Shown piece after piece: positions 16,758-23,624 of a stretch of 23,634 nucleotides of DNA. Origin of the DNA: an uncultured Sutterella sp. (GTDB lineage: Bacteria; Pseudomonadota; Gammaproteobacteria; Burkholderiales; Burkholderiaceae_F); NCBI GenBank assembly GCA_937943605.1, contig CALEAW010000071.1:1-23634 (forward strand), given 5' to 3'. The notes under the pieces are model-generated. The model saw nothing but the letters and a program-made list of their open reading frames with translations. It made no database searches and was not told the DNA's origin. Each line of letters begins with the position of its first letter. Within the stretch, counting starts at the first letter, position 1. The position numbers were made by a program, and so were the translations under genes.

Positions 16758-18113
16758 ATGCCAAAAGTTAGCAAGCCTAAGACCGTAAGAGAGTTGACAG
16801 CTCTATCGAAGCCTGGACTTTACCCAGTAGGTGTAATCACAGGTCTTTATCTAATGATTTCGAAAACTGGAGCGAAATCCTACATTCTTCGCTATACCGT
16901 ACCGACAACTCGTCAACGCACAATGATTGGTTTAGGAAGCTTTAGTTCAATCAGTCTGGCTGATGTGCGTCGCCGTGCAAGCGAGATTCGGCAAAAAATA
17001 GAAGCGGGTATAGATCCTCAACAAGAGCGTAAAGAAATAGCAGAACAGGCGCGGCAAAAGGCTGAGGTTGATGCGCAAGCGCAGGCTGAAGCTCAACGTA
17101 CAGTGGAGTATTGTCTAAATGCTTACGTAAACATGTGTGTTGAGTCTGGTTATTGGGTTCATAACGTTCGTGGTGAGTCAGTAGCTCGATCCTATATACG
17201 TCGAAACATTGTTCCTACCATTGGACATATACCAATTTCCACTTTGACACATCAGGACGTATTTGAGGTGGTTCGATATATCTGGCAAACGCAAATTGGC
17301 GCAGCACCGGAAACGTTATCGATCATTAGACGTATGTACTCATGGGCAAAGGCTAAGGGGTGGTGTTCAGGTGACAATCCAGCAGATCGTAGAGGTCCTT
17401 TGGGGGTTTTGCTACAACCTCTCGAAAAAAACAAGAAAAAGGCAGAAAACCTCGCCGCACTGGATTTTCATGAGATTCCAAAATTTTTAGCAGTTTGTTT
17501 GCAACGAAAGGACTTTTCGTATCTGTTGCTTGCATTCTCAATTGTGACCGTCTTGCGAGGTAAGATGGCACGTCTCTTAAAATGGTCAGATGTTGATTTA
17601 AAAAATAGAACTTTGACCATTCCAGAGGAATCATTAAAAACAAAAGGTCGCGGAGCACACACTGTCTATTTGTATGAGGCTGCTGTGGAAATTTTGACTC
17701 AAATGCCGAAAGTTGTTGACAGTGAGTTTGTTTTTCCTAGCTATCGACACATCAACAAACCAATGAGTGACAACGCAGTGAGTAATTGCATGCATATGCT
17801 CCATAAGGAACGCTTGGAACGAGATGGAGTGGGCTGGGTTGATCCGGTTTTAACAAAAAAGAGAGGAATTCCTGTTATTGCTACTCAGCATGGAACAGCA
17901 AGAGCAGGTTTCAAGACTTGGTGTAGCACGGGAGAAAACAGGAAGAGGTTCGATGTAGATGCCGTTGAATTATGCATGGCACATAACCTTAAGGATGACT
18001 ATGACGGCGCTTACAATCGCGCTACTCTTGAAGATGAACGACGAGTTGTGATGGAGGCGTGGGGAAATTATTGTCTATCGATATATCATGAAATTCAACG
18101 TAGTTTGATCTAA
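16758..18113 (+). CDS. P4-like tyrosine integrase of a tRNA-Ala-associated island
   Basis: This is a site-specific recombinase that inserts or excises genomic islands, usually at a tRNA 3' end. From the ATG at 16758 it has 451 residues, typical of the class. The N-terminal DUF4102-like arm-binding domain is seen in GLYLMISKTGAKSYILRYTV and TMIGLGSFSSISLADVR. A charged linker (residues 90-115) and core-binding domain follow. The catalytic set is complete: R267 (TVLRGKMA, with K where E is common after RG), K near 294-296, H378 and R382 (HGTAR), H409 (AHNL), and nucleophile Y419 (GAYNRAT). A TTG nine codons upstream is an alternative start, but MPKVSKPKTVREL resembles known starts. It lies next to tRNA-Ala(CGC), its likely target, and 10 bases before the next gene. 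Confidence 0.92.
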   Translation: MPKVSKPKTVRELTALSKPGLYPVGVITGLYLMISKTGAKSYILRYTVPTTRQRTMIGLGSFSSISLADVRRRASEIRQKIEAGIDPQQERKEIAEQARQKAEVDAQAQAEAQRTVEYCLNAYVNMCVESGYWVHNVRGESVARSYIRRNIVPTIGHIPISTLTHQDVFEVVRYIWQTQIGAAPETLSIIRRMYSWAKAKGWCSGDNPADRRGPLGVLLQPLEKNKKKAENLAALDFHEIPKFLAVCLQRKDFSYLLLAFSIVTVLRGKMARLLKWSDVDLKNRTLTIPEESLKTKGRGAHTVYLYEAAVEILTQMPKVVDSEFVFPSYRHINKPMSDNAVSNCMHMLHKERLERDGVGWVDPVLTKKRGIPVIATQHGTARAGFKTWCSTGENRKRFDVDAVELCMAHNLKDDYDGAYNRATLEDERRVVMEAWGNYCLSIYHEIQRSLI

Positions 18114-18123
18114 GAAGAAAAAA

Positions 18124-19392
18124 ATGAATCATAGTCGTGACATTATGCTTAATGTTGGTGATGCAGCATTAGCAATTACAGATGAGCGTTTGTTTGAAAA
18201 TGAATTTAGATATTTGAAAATATCTAAATTTTCTGGGAATGTACAGGGATATAAAAATAGTACTACTAATCTTAGAAATTATTTCTTTGGAAAAGTTAAA
18301 CGAAAAACGCCTTATGAAGGAACTCTATCTAAGTTTGAGGGACGGGCGGTTCCTTGTGTTTGTTCAAGTGTGCGTAAACAGGTATTAGCGTTGGAATTTC
18401 CTATGTCTGCATATGTGGAATCTTATAGGGAGTTTATAAATTCTGAAGAGAGTCCACATAGAGATTGGAATGAAAAGAATATACGATATTTTTTGTGTTT
18501 TTTAAGTGATTATCCAATAGGTTCGACACTTTTTGTTCTTTCAGTGTTGTTTATATTTGTTTCAATGTTTACGTCAGCCTATCTGTTTTCTGGTTGTATT
18601 ATTTTTGCATGGGCTGTTTATTTATTTTGTGTTTGTTTAGACAATTGGATAATTTGTGACTTTAGTGCTAAATATTCTGAAAGGCAACTCAAAGATATTT
18701 TTTTGTTTAGGAAGCTTTTTATCAAGTCATTTTCTGATGAAGAGATTAAAAAGGATCCTTTGTTGAGTAATTTGGCTGTGATTGTCGCTAATGCTGAGAG
18801 AGAGGGGAATTCTATTGATCGTGCTAACAAAGATCTTCAAGAGAAAGGGAAGGATCTAGATCGTGGTGAGAGTGATTCTAATGAGCGTATAGATCAATTA
18901 GAAGAAAAGAGAAAATTAGAAGAAGAAAAAAGAAAATTAGAAAAAGAAAAAGATGATCTCCTTAAGGCTAATTTGTCTATGCAAGGGCTGCTTGATAGTA
19001 AAGACAGAGAATTAAAAGAGTATTCAGTTAGCGATGAAAAGGGAGATCAGAAAAGTTCTGATTCTATGTTAATATTTATGTTATGTATGATTGCTTCGGA
19101 GTGGAAGCCTCAAAACATTGAGAAAAGGAATGGAAGTATTGCTTATGCAAATATATTTTCTGAAGTTAGAGAAGGCTTAAATTCTGTATCGGTCGCGCTT
19201 AGTAATAAGGAGTTTGGAAGGTTAGGGTTTTCTGAATCATCTATAAAATCTAGAATAAATAAAGCTATACTTTATGCGAGCGAAAGAGGTTTGTTTGATA
19301 GAGTTGATTTTGAATCTGTGGGCAAAAGTTATAAATTAGGTTTTAAGGAGGTTGCTAATAAAAAGCAGAATAAGAAAAATAGTGATGAATAA
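18124..19392 (+). CDS. Unrecognised membrane/coiled-coil protein in the island
   Basis: I do not recognise this 422-residue protein. What can be seen: a soluble N-terminal part of about 130 residues with no known motif; two adjacent hydrophobic helices near residues 132-152 (IGSTLFVLSVLFIFVSMFTS) and 155-177; and a long, highly charged coiled coil near 235-300, including EKRKLEEEKRKLEKEKDDLL. A compact C-terminal region of about 315-410 has a predicted helical character (SVALSNKEFGRLGFSESSIKSRINKAILY) and could be a small nucleic-acid- or protein-binding domain. The tail is lysine-rich. It starts 10 bases after the integrase, so the two are probably co-transcribed. Its base composition is clearly more A/T-rich than the chromosomal genes (for example 27% GC in 18481-18540 by hand count), a sign of transfer. 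A sensor or defence-related role is possible but not shown. Confidence 0.75.
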   Translation: MNHSRDIMLNVGDAALAITDERLFENEFRYLKISKFSGNVQGYKNSTTNLRNYFFGKVKRKTPYEGTLSKFEGRAVPCVCSSVRKQVLALEFPMSAYVESYREFINSEESPHRDWNEKNIRYFLCFLSDYPIGSTLFVLSVLFIFVSMFTSAYLFSGCIIFAWAVYLFCVCLDNWIICDFSAKYSERQLKDIFLFRKLFIKSFSDEEIKKDPLLSNLAVIVANAEREGNSIDRANKDLQEKGKDLDRGESDSNERIDQLEEKRKLEEEKRKLEKEKDDLLKANLSMQGLLDSKDRELKEYSVSDEKGDQKSSDSMLIFMLCMIASEWKPQNIEKRNGSIAYANIFSEVREGLNSVSVALSNKEFGRLGFSESSIKSRINKAILYASERGLFDRVDFESVGKSYKLGFKEVANKKQNKKNSDE

Positions 19393-19410
19393 AAAGTATT
19401 TTTATGTGTA

Positions 19411-19422
19411 ACAGAATTCTGT
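19411..19422. promoter_or_regulatory. 12-bp palindrome upstream of the recombinase gene
   Basis: ACAGAATTCTGT is a perfect palindrome in the 138-base gap before the recombinase at 19531. It could be an operator for a dimeric regulator. No repressor gene is adjacent, so this is weak. Confidence 0.3.
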
Positions 19423-19530
19423 AAGATTCTTTTCTTTCCATAAATTTTCTTAGCGGAGGATTTTTTTACATAGGAGAAGGAAATTTGTAGGATGGTAGCG
19501 TGTATTTCTTTTTCTCTTTAGGAGATTGTT

Positions 19531-20514
19531 ATGACTACCACCAGTTCTCTCGCTAGTTTAGTTTTGCTAGAAATGCTCCCGTATCTCAATAATTCACAAC
19601 TATCTCACTTGAAGGTTGTGCTGACTAAGCATTTAAGCAATGTCAGCTATGGTGGTGCACAGCCAACGATTGATGAACGAGACTATGTAGATTCTTTCCT
19701 GACGGCTAAAAAAATCGAAGGTTGTTCAGAGCGTTCTTTACACTACTACAAGCAGACCTTAAACCTAATGAAGCGCATGGTTGGGAAAGCTATTCGTTTA
19801 ATCACAACGGAAGATGTTCGTAGCTTTATGGCCGCTTATCAATCGGAACATCATGTGAGTAGTGTTACGCTTGACAATATGCGCAGGATTATGTCCAGCT
19901 TCTTTGGTTGGCTTGAAGATGAAGATATCATCGTCAAGAGCCCTATCCGCCGGATCCATAAAGTCAAGACTCCTAAAACAGTTAAGGAAACCTACTCTGA
20001 TGAAGAGTTAGAAAAATTACGAGATCACTGTGAACAAGTTAGAGACTTGGCTCTTGTCGACCTCTTGGCTTCCACTGGTATGCGTGTCGGAGAACTTGTA
20101 CGCCTAAAGCGCACTGACATTGATTTTCAAGAACGAGAATGCGTAGTTCTTGGGAAGGGAAATAAGTCTCGTACAGTTTACTTTGATGCACGGACTAAGC
20201 TTCACTTGTCGCTCTATCTAGGACATAGGAAAGATGAGAACTCAGCCTTATTTGTCTCTCTAAAAGCTCCTCATAGACCTTTGAGTATTGGAGCGGTTGA
20301 ATCTCGATTGCGCTTTCTAGGAGAGCAAGTTGGAATGACTAAAGTTCATCCGCATAAATTCCGTAGAACTCTAGCGACAGTTGCTATTGATAAAGGAATG
20401 CCTATTGAGCAAGTACAGCAGTTGTTGGGGCACCAAAAAATCGACACAACGCTTCAATATGCTATGGTGAAACAGGAGAATGTTAAGCAATCTCACCGAC
20501 GCTGCATCGCATAA
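19531..20514 (+). CDS. XerC/D-like tyrosine recombinase, candidate hsdS invertase
   Basis: The 327 residues have an N-terminal SAM-like core-binding domain (about 47-140, YVDSFLTAKKIEGCSERSLHYY) and a catalytic domain with a complete set: R185 (STGMRVGEL), K209 in VLGKGNKSR, H275 and R278 (HPHKFRRTL), H301 (LLGHQKI), and nucleophile Y310 (TTLQYAMV). The start is the ATG at 19531 after TAGGAG. Recombinases of this type next to hsdS genes invert DNA between short inverted repeats and switch type I restriction specificity. Four such repeats follow at once, and the stop codon of this gene (TAA, 20512-20514) lies inside the first of them. The gene reads toward the hsdS cassette, so read-through could reach it. 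Role as the invertase is inferred from position. Confidence 0.9.
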   Translation: MTTTSSLASLVLLEMLPYLNNSQLSHLKVVLTKHLSNVSYGGAQPTIDERDYVDSFLTAKKIEGCSERSLHYYKQTLNLMKRMVGKAIRLITTEDVRSFMAAYQSEHHVSSVTLDNMRRIMSSFFGWLEDEDIIVKSPIRRIHKVKTPKTVKETYSDEELEKLRDHCEQVRDLALVDLLASTGMRVGELVRLKRTDIDFQERECVVLGKGNKSRTVYFDARTKLHLSLYLGHRKDENSALFVSLKAPHRPLSIGAVESRLRFLGEQVGMTKVHPHKFRRTLATVAIDKGMPIEQVQQLLGHQKIDTTLQYAMVKQENVKQSHRRCIA

Positions 20515-20525
20515 ACGATAATTTA
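20511..20525 (+). repeat. hsdS recombination repeat copy a (+)
   Basis: ATAAACGATAATTTA, the first of four exact copies. It reads INDNL into the silent hsdS cassette and overlaps the last four bases of the recombinase gene, including its stop codon. Confidence 0.92.
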
Positions 20526-21149
20526 GAACATCAAATTCTCTCTCTGTACGATCATCTGTTTGTTAAACAAAAGGAATCAGACTGGGCGAAGGGAACATTA
20601 AGTGATATCGGTACAATAGTTGGTGGGGGAACACCATCTAAATCTCGCACTGAATATTACGCAGAAAGCGGAATTGCCTGGATTACCCCTAAAGATCTGT
20701 CTATCAATAAGTCTAAATACATATATCACGGCGAAATTGATATCAGTGATTTAGGGCTTAAAAAGAGTAGCGCAAGACTTGTTCCTGCAGGTACAGTACT
20801 ATTCTCATCACGTGCTCCTATTGGGTATATCGCTATTGCGGGACATGAGTTAACTACCAACCAGGGATTTAAGTCTGTAATTCCGAATCAAACCATAGGA
20901 ACGGCATTTATATATTGTTTTTTAAAAAGAAACTTGCCTCTTATTGAAAGTATGTCATCAGGATCGACATTTAAAGAGGTTTCTGGATCTGTGATGAAAC
21001 AGGTGCCCGTAACAATACCAAGTCAGGAGTCATTACGAATTTTTAATCAATTTACTCATTCTCTTTTTGAACAGCAAAAAATGTTAGAAAAAGAGAACTG
21101 CACTCTAACTAAAATTAGAGATAGCTTGTTGTCGAAGTTTTTTAGTTGA
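20511..21149 (+). pseudogene. hsdS: Silent hsdS cassette (second half-subunit, no start codon)
   Basis: From repeat a the frame INDNL-EHQILSLYDHLF continues openly to the stop at 21147-21149, with no ATG, GTG or TTG before 20934. The content is a half HsdS: a target-recognition domain (SDIGTIVGGGTPSKSRTEYY, WITPKDLS, TVLFSSRAPIGYIAIAG, TTNQGFKSVIPN) and the distal helix ending in LTKIRDSLLSKFFS. It resembles the recognition domain of the minus-strand hsdS at 22320-22886. HsdS selects the DNA site for a type I methylase/nuclease; this cassette can work only once joined in frame to a 5' half. Inversion through repeats a and d would attach it to the minus-strand hsdS. It is best read as a stored alternative second domain, not as decay, since the frame is intact over 200 codons. 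Confidence 0.88.
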
Positions 21150-21154
21150 TACTA

Positions 21155-21169
21155 TAAATTATCGTTTAT
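21155..21169 (-). repeat. hsdS recombination repeat copy b (-)
   Basis: Exact inverse copy (TAAATTATCGTTTAT on plus), six bases after the silent cassette stop. Read on minus it gives INDNL followed at once by TAG, so a first half-subunit flipped into this junction ends there until the cassette also flips. Confidence 0.92.
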
Positions 21170-21217
21170 TTAACTTTCAATCAAAGCGTCATAATTTCTA
21201 AAAGGAAAGGCTGAACC

Positions 21218-22333
21218 ATGGTTAAGAAATCGAAAATTAAAGACTTAGGAACTATTGTTACAGGAAAAACTCCATCGACTAAAAATCCTCAGTTTTGGAT
21301 AGGGGAAATTGATTTCATTACCCCTAAGGATATACAAGTAACCAAACACGTCTTTAATACTGAAAGAAATTTATCTTATGAAGGGATGAAAGCTGTAGCT
21401 TCTTCTCTGTTACCTGCTAATGCAATTTGTGTTTCTTGTATCGGAAATATTGGGTACGTAGGAATGACTACAAAGCCATCTGTAACAAATCAGCAGATCA
21501 ATTCTATTATTTGTAATCAAGATAACGACCCAAATTTCGTATTTTATTTGATGAAATCTTTGTGGCCTATATTTAAAAATTTTGAGGGGCAGTCTACTAC
21601 CATCTCTATTTTAAATAAAGGACAGTTTTCTGATATAGATATTTTATTACCATGTTTAGAAGATCAGAAAAAAATCGCAGCATATTTATCATACATTGAC
21701 GAGAAAATCGAACTCAATAATAAGATAAACGATAATTTACAGCAACAAGCTGAAGCGGCTTATTCAAAGTTAATGGACGAAGCTAGTAATTGTACCCAGG
21801 TCCCGTTGAAAGATATCACCCATATTACAATGGGGCAATCACCAGCGGGTCATAGCTGTAATGAAAATGCTGTCGGAGCTGTTTTTTATCAAGGTCGGGC
21901 AGAATTCGGGTTCCGCTTTCCTACTCGAAGATTGTTTACAACCGAGCCAAAACGTATGGCAAAGTCAGGGGATGTTCTGTTGAGTGTGAGAGCCCCTGTT
22001 GGAGACACTAATGTTGCTTATGAAGAATGCTGCATTGGTCGTGGTCTTAGTGCTATTGAAAGTAAGACTGGGGAATCCTCGTTCCTGTTATATACATTAA
22101 GATACCTCAATCGTCAGTTTGAAGTATTTAATGCAGAAGGTACAGTTTTCGGAAGTATTAATAAAGAGCAACTGAATAATTTTCAGATTAAATTACCACC
22201 TAAAGAAAAGATTAAAGAGTTCGAAGCAATTGCTAGGCCAATGGACGATCTTATCAGATTGAACTTTACAGAGAATTGTCGTCTAACTGAGTTAAGGGAT
22301 AGGCTATTGTTAAACTTTTTTAACAATAAATAA
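21218..22333 (+). CDS. hsdS: Type I restriction-modification specificity subunit (full, expressed-type copy)
   Basis: HsdS binds the bipartite DNA target for the HsdM2-HsdS methylase and HsdR nuclease. The 371 residues have the standard two-domain layout: TRD1 (about 1-145, IKDLGTIVTGKTPSTKNPQFW, FITPKDI); a central conserved helix with EKIELNNKINDNLQQQAEAAYSK (about 163-185, INDNL at 170-174 encoded by repeat c); TRD2 (about 190-345, ITHITMGQSPAGHSCNENA, DVLLSVRAPVGDTN, GRGLSAIE); and a distal helix ending LTELRDRLLLNFFNNK. AAAGGAAAGG precedes the ATG at 21218, but only 48 bases separate it from repeat b, so its promoter may be upstream, including read-through from the recombinase. Its 3' end overlaps the minus-strand hsdS by 14 bases. 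Each half is bounded by a recombination repeat. Confidence 0.93.
   Translation: MVKKSKIKDLGTIVTGKTPSTKNPQFWIGEIDFITPKDIQVTKHVFNTERNLSYEGMKAVASSLLPANAICVSCIGNIGYVGMTTKPSVTNQQINSIICNQDNDPNFVFYLMKSLWPIFKNFEGQSTTISILNKGQFSDIDILLPCLEDQKKIAAYLSYIDEKIELNNKINDNLQQQAEAAYSKLMDEASNCTQVPLKDITHITMGQSPAGHSCNENAVGAVFYQGRAEFGFRFPTRRLFTTEPKRMAKSGDVLLSVRAPVGDTNVAYEECCIGRGLSAIESKTGESSFLLYTLRYLNRQFEVFNAEGTVFGSINKEQLNNFQIKLPPKEKIKEFEAIARPMDDLIRLNFTENCRLTELRDRLLLNFFNNK
21725..21739 (+). repeat. hsdS recombination repeat copy c (+)
   Basis: ATAAACGATAATTTA inside the full-length hsdS, encoding INDNL (residues 170-174) at the junction of its two halves. Confidence 0.92.
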
Positions 22334-22886
22334 TTGACGCAGCTTTTTGTGGTGATAAATTATCGTTTATTCGATAATTTAACTCGATCTTCGCATCTAG
22401 ATTATTCAGAATCCGAGAGATTTTTTGTTGTTCTTCAATGTTATTTGGTAAACGAAGTTCCACTTTTTTCATAATGGATCCTGATACTTCTTTAAAAGTT
22501 GTACCAGTTCCTAACGCTTGAATCTTCGGAATAGCTAACTTTAATGCATAGTATAAAAATAAAGGATCAACATCATGATTCGGGATAATACTCTTAAAAC
22601 CCTGATTTGTGCATACTGTATTGCTCGCTATGGCAATTAGGCCGATAGGAGCTCTTGATGAAAATAGAATAGTATTCTTAGGTAATTTAACGGTTGAGCA
22701 AGAATTAAAACCTCGTTCAGTGATATTCCTTTCTCCACGTTCAATGTATCTATATCTATATCCTGACAAATCTTTAGGAGTAATCCATGGAATATCTCCT
22801 CCGTAATTCAATAAATCTTTAGTAGAAGGAGTTGCCCCTCCAACTACCGTGCCTATTTCAGATAAGCAAACAGTTTTCCAACTCAT
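22320..22886 (-). CDS. hsdS: Truncated HsdS: one recognition domain plus central helix
   Basis: The ATG at 22886 has a clear Shine-Dalgarno (GGAG) eight or so bases before it and begins MSWKTVCLSEIGTVVGG. The 188 residues hold one recognition domain (TPSTKDLLNYGGDIPWITPKDLS; ILFSSRAPIGLIAIAS; CTNQGFKSIIPN), the central helix DAKIELNYRINDNL (INDNL at 173-177 from repeat d), and a short tail SPQKAASIIYC before the stop. Full HsdS proteins are about 370-400 residues, so this is a half subunit. It starts 37 bases after hsdM on the same strand, the normal expression position for hsdS. Inversion of 21740-22355 (repeats c and d) would give it the TRD2 now in the plus-strand hsdS. Inversion through a and d would give it the silent cassette. 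Some half-HsdS proteins dimerise into a working unit, so it need not be inactive now. Confidence 0.88.
   Translation of the reverse strand: MSWKTVCLSEIGTVVGGATPSTKDLLNYGGDIPWITPKDLSGYRYRYIERGERNITERGFNSCSTVKLPKNTILFSSRAPIGLIAIASNTVCTNQGFKSIIPNHDVDPLFLYYALKLAIPKIQALGTGTTFKEVSGSIMKKVELRLPNNIEEQQKISRILNNLDAKIELNYRINDNLSPQKAASIIYC
22356..22370 (-). repeat. hsdS recombination repeat copy d (-)
   Basis: Exact inverse copy inside the minus-strand hsdS, encoding INDNL there. The right-hand flank adds CGATAATTTA (22372-22381), which with TAAATTATCG (22356-22365) forms a 10-bp hairpin unique to this copy. Confidence 0.92.
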
Positions 22887-22923
22887 TATTTTCTCCAGTG
22901 AATTTAACATTTATACTGCTATT

Positions 22924-23583
22924 TTAATTAATATTATCTAGAGAGCTTCTGATTGCTTTTTCTAATCTTGATGATTCTTCAAACATTTTGTATAGTTCTT
23001 TTTTTAATCGAGAAATCTTTTGTTCAAAAGGCTCTTTATCCTCTTCTGTTTCTTCAACACCAACGTAACGACCTGGGGTAAGAATAAACCCCTGCTTTTT
23101 GATGGTATCGATATCAACAATTGCGCTAAACCCTTTTTCTTCAATCAGCGATCCTGAATGAAATTTATCAAATGTTGATGCAATCTTTTTTATATCCTCA
23201 TCACTCAGCTCACGTAAGGTCCTTGTAATCATTGAGCCCAAGTTTCGTGCGTCTATAAAGAGAGTCTTTTGAGGTTGTTCTTTATTCCTAGAAATGATCC
23301 AAAGAGAGACAGGTATTTGTGTGTTGAAAAAGAGCTGTGGAGGTAAAGCTACGATGCCATCGACAAGATCGTCTTCAACAATTTTCTGACGGATAACATC
23401 TTCGCCACTTTGTTGAGACGAGAGCGCGCCATTAGCTAGCACAACCCCCATTTTGCCTTTTACAGAAAGATGGTGGATCATGTGCTGTAACCAAGCAAAG
23501 TTTGCATTTCCTTCAGGCGGAATCGCGTAGTCCCAACGAGAATCATCTTTTAGCTTCTCTCCTCCCCATTCTTTTAGATTAAA
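22924..23583 (-). pseudogene. hsdM: Type I DNA methyltransferase subunit, 3' part only (interrupted)
   Basis: HsdM is the N6-adenine methylase subunit of type I systems. The frame from 23583 reads FNLKEWGGEKLKDDSRWDYAIPPEGNANFAWLQHMIHHLS, then GKMGVVLANGALSSQQSGEDVIRQKIVEDDLVDGIVALPPQLFFNTQIPVSLWII, all standard HsdM C-terminal half, and ends in a coiled-coil tail. HsdM normally continues upstream into the catalytic NPPF motif, expected exactly here as NPPFN. Instead the sequence gives ILRFN and then a TAG at 23599-23601, so homology stops at the catalytic motif and the N-terminal half is missing or lies elsewhere. It precedes the one-domain hsdS by 37 bases, as in an hsdM-hsdS operon. The cause may be an insertion sequence, a rearrangement or a misassembled edge. 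Confidence 0.85.
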
Positions 23584-23600
23584 ACGTAAAATCTCGGTCT

Positions 23601-23624
23601 AGTTGGGGTATAACTGCCCCAACT
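23601..23624. repeat. Inverted repeat beside the hsdM break
   Basis: On plus, AGTTGGGG (23601-23608) and CCCCAACT (23617-23624) are exact 8-bp inverse arms with an 8-base spacer. They lie about 20 bases beyond the point where hsdM homology stops and near the window edge. They could be the terminator or end region of an inserted element. I do not recognise the element. Confidence 0.5.

Noticed and set aside
20511..22370. CRISPR-like interpretation of the four repeats
   Set aside because: Copies alternate in orientation, are only 15 bp, and are hundreds of bases apart with coding DNA between. They are recombination sites, not an array.
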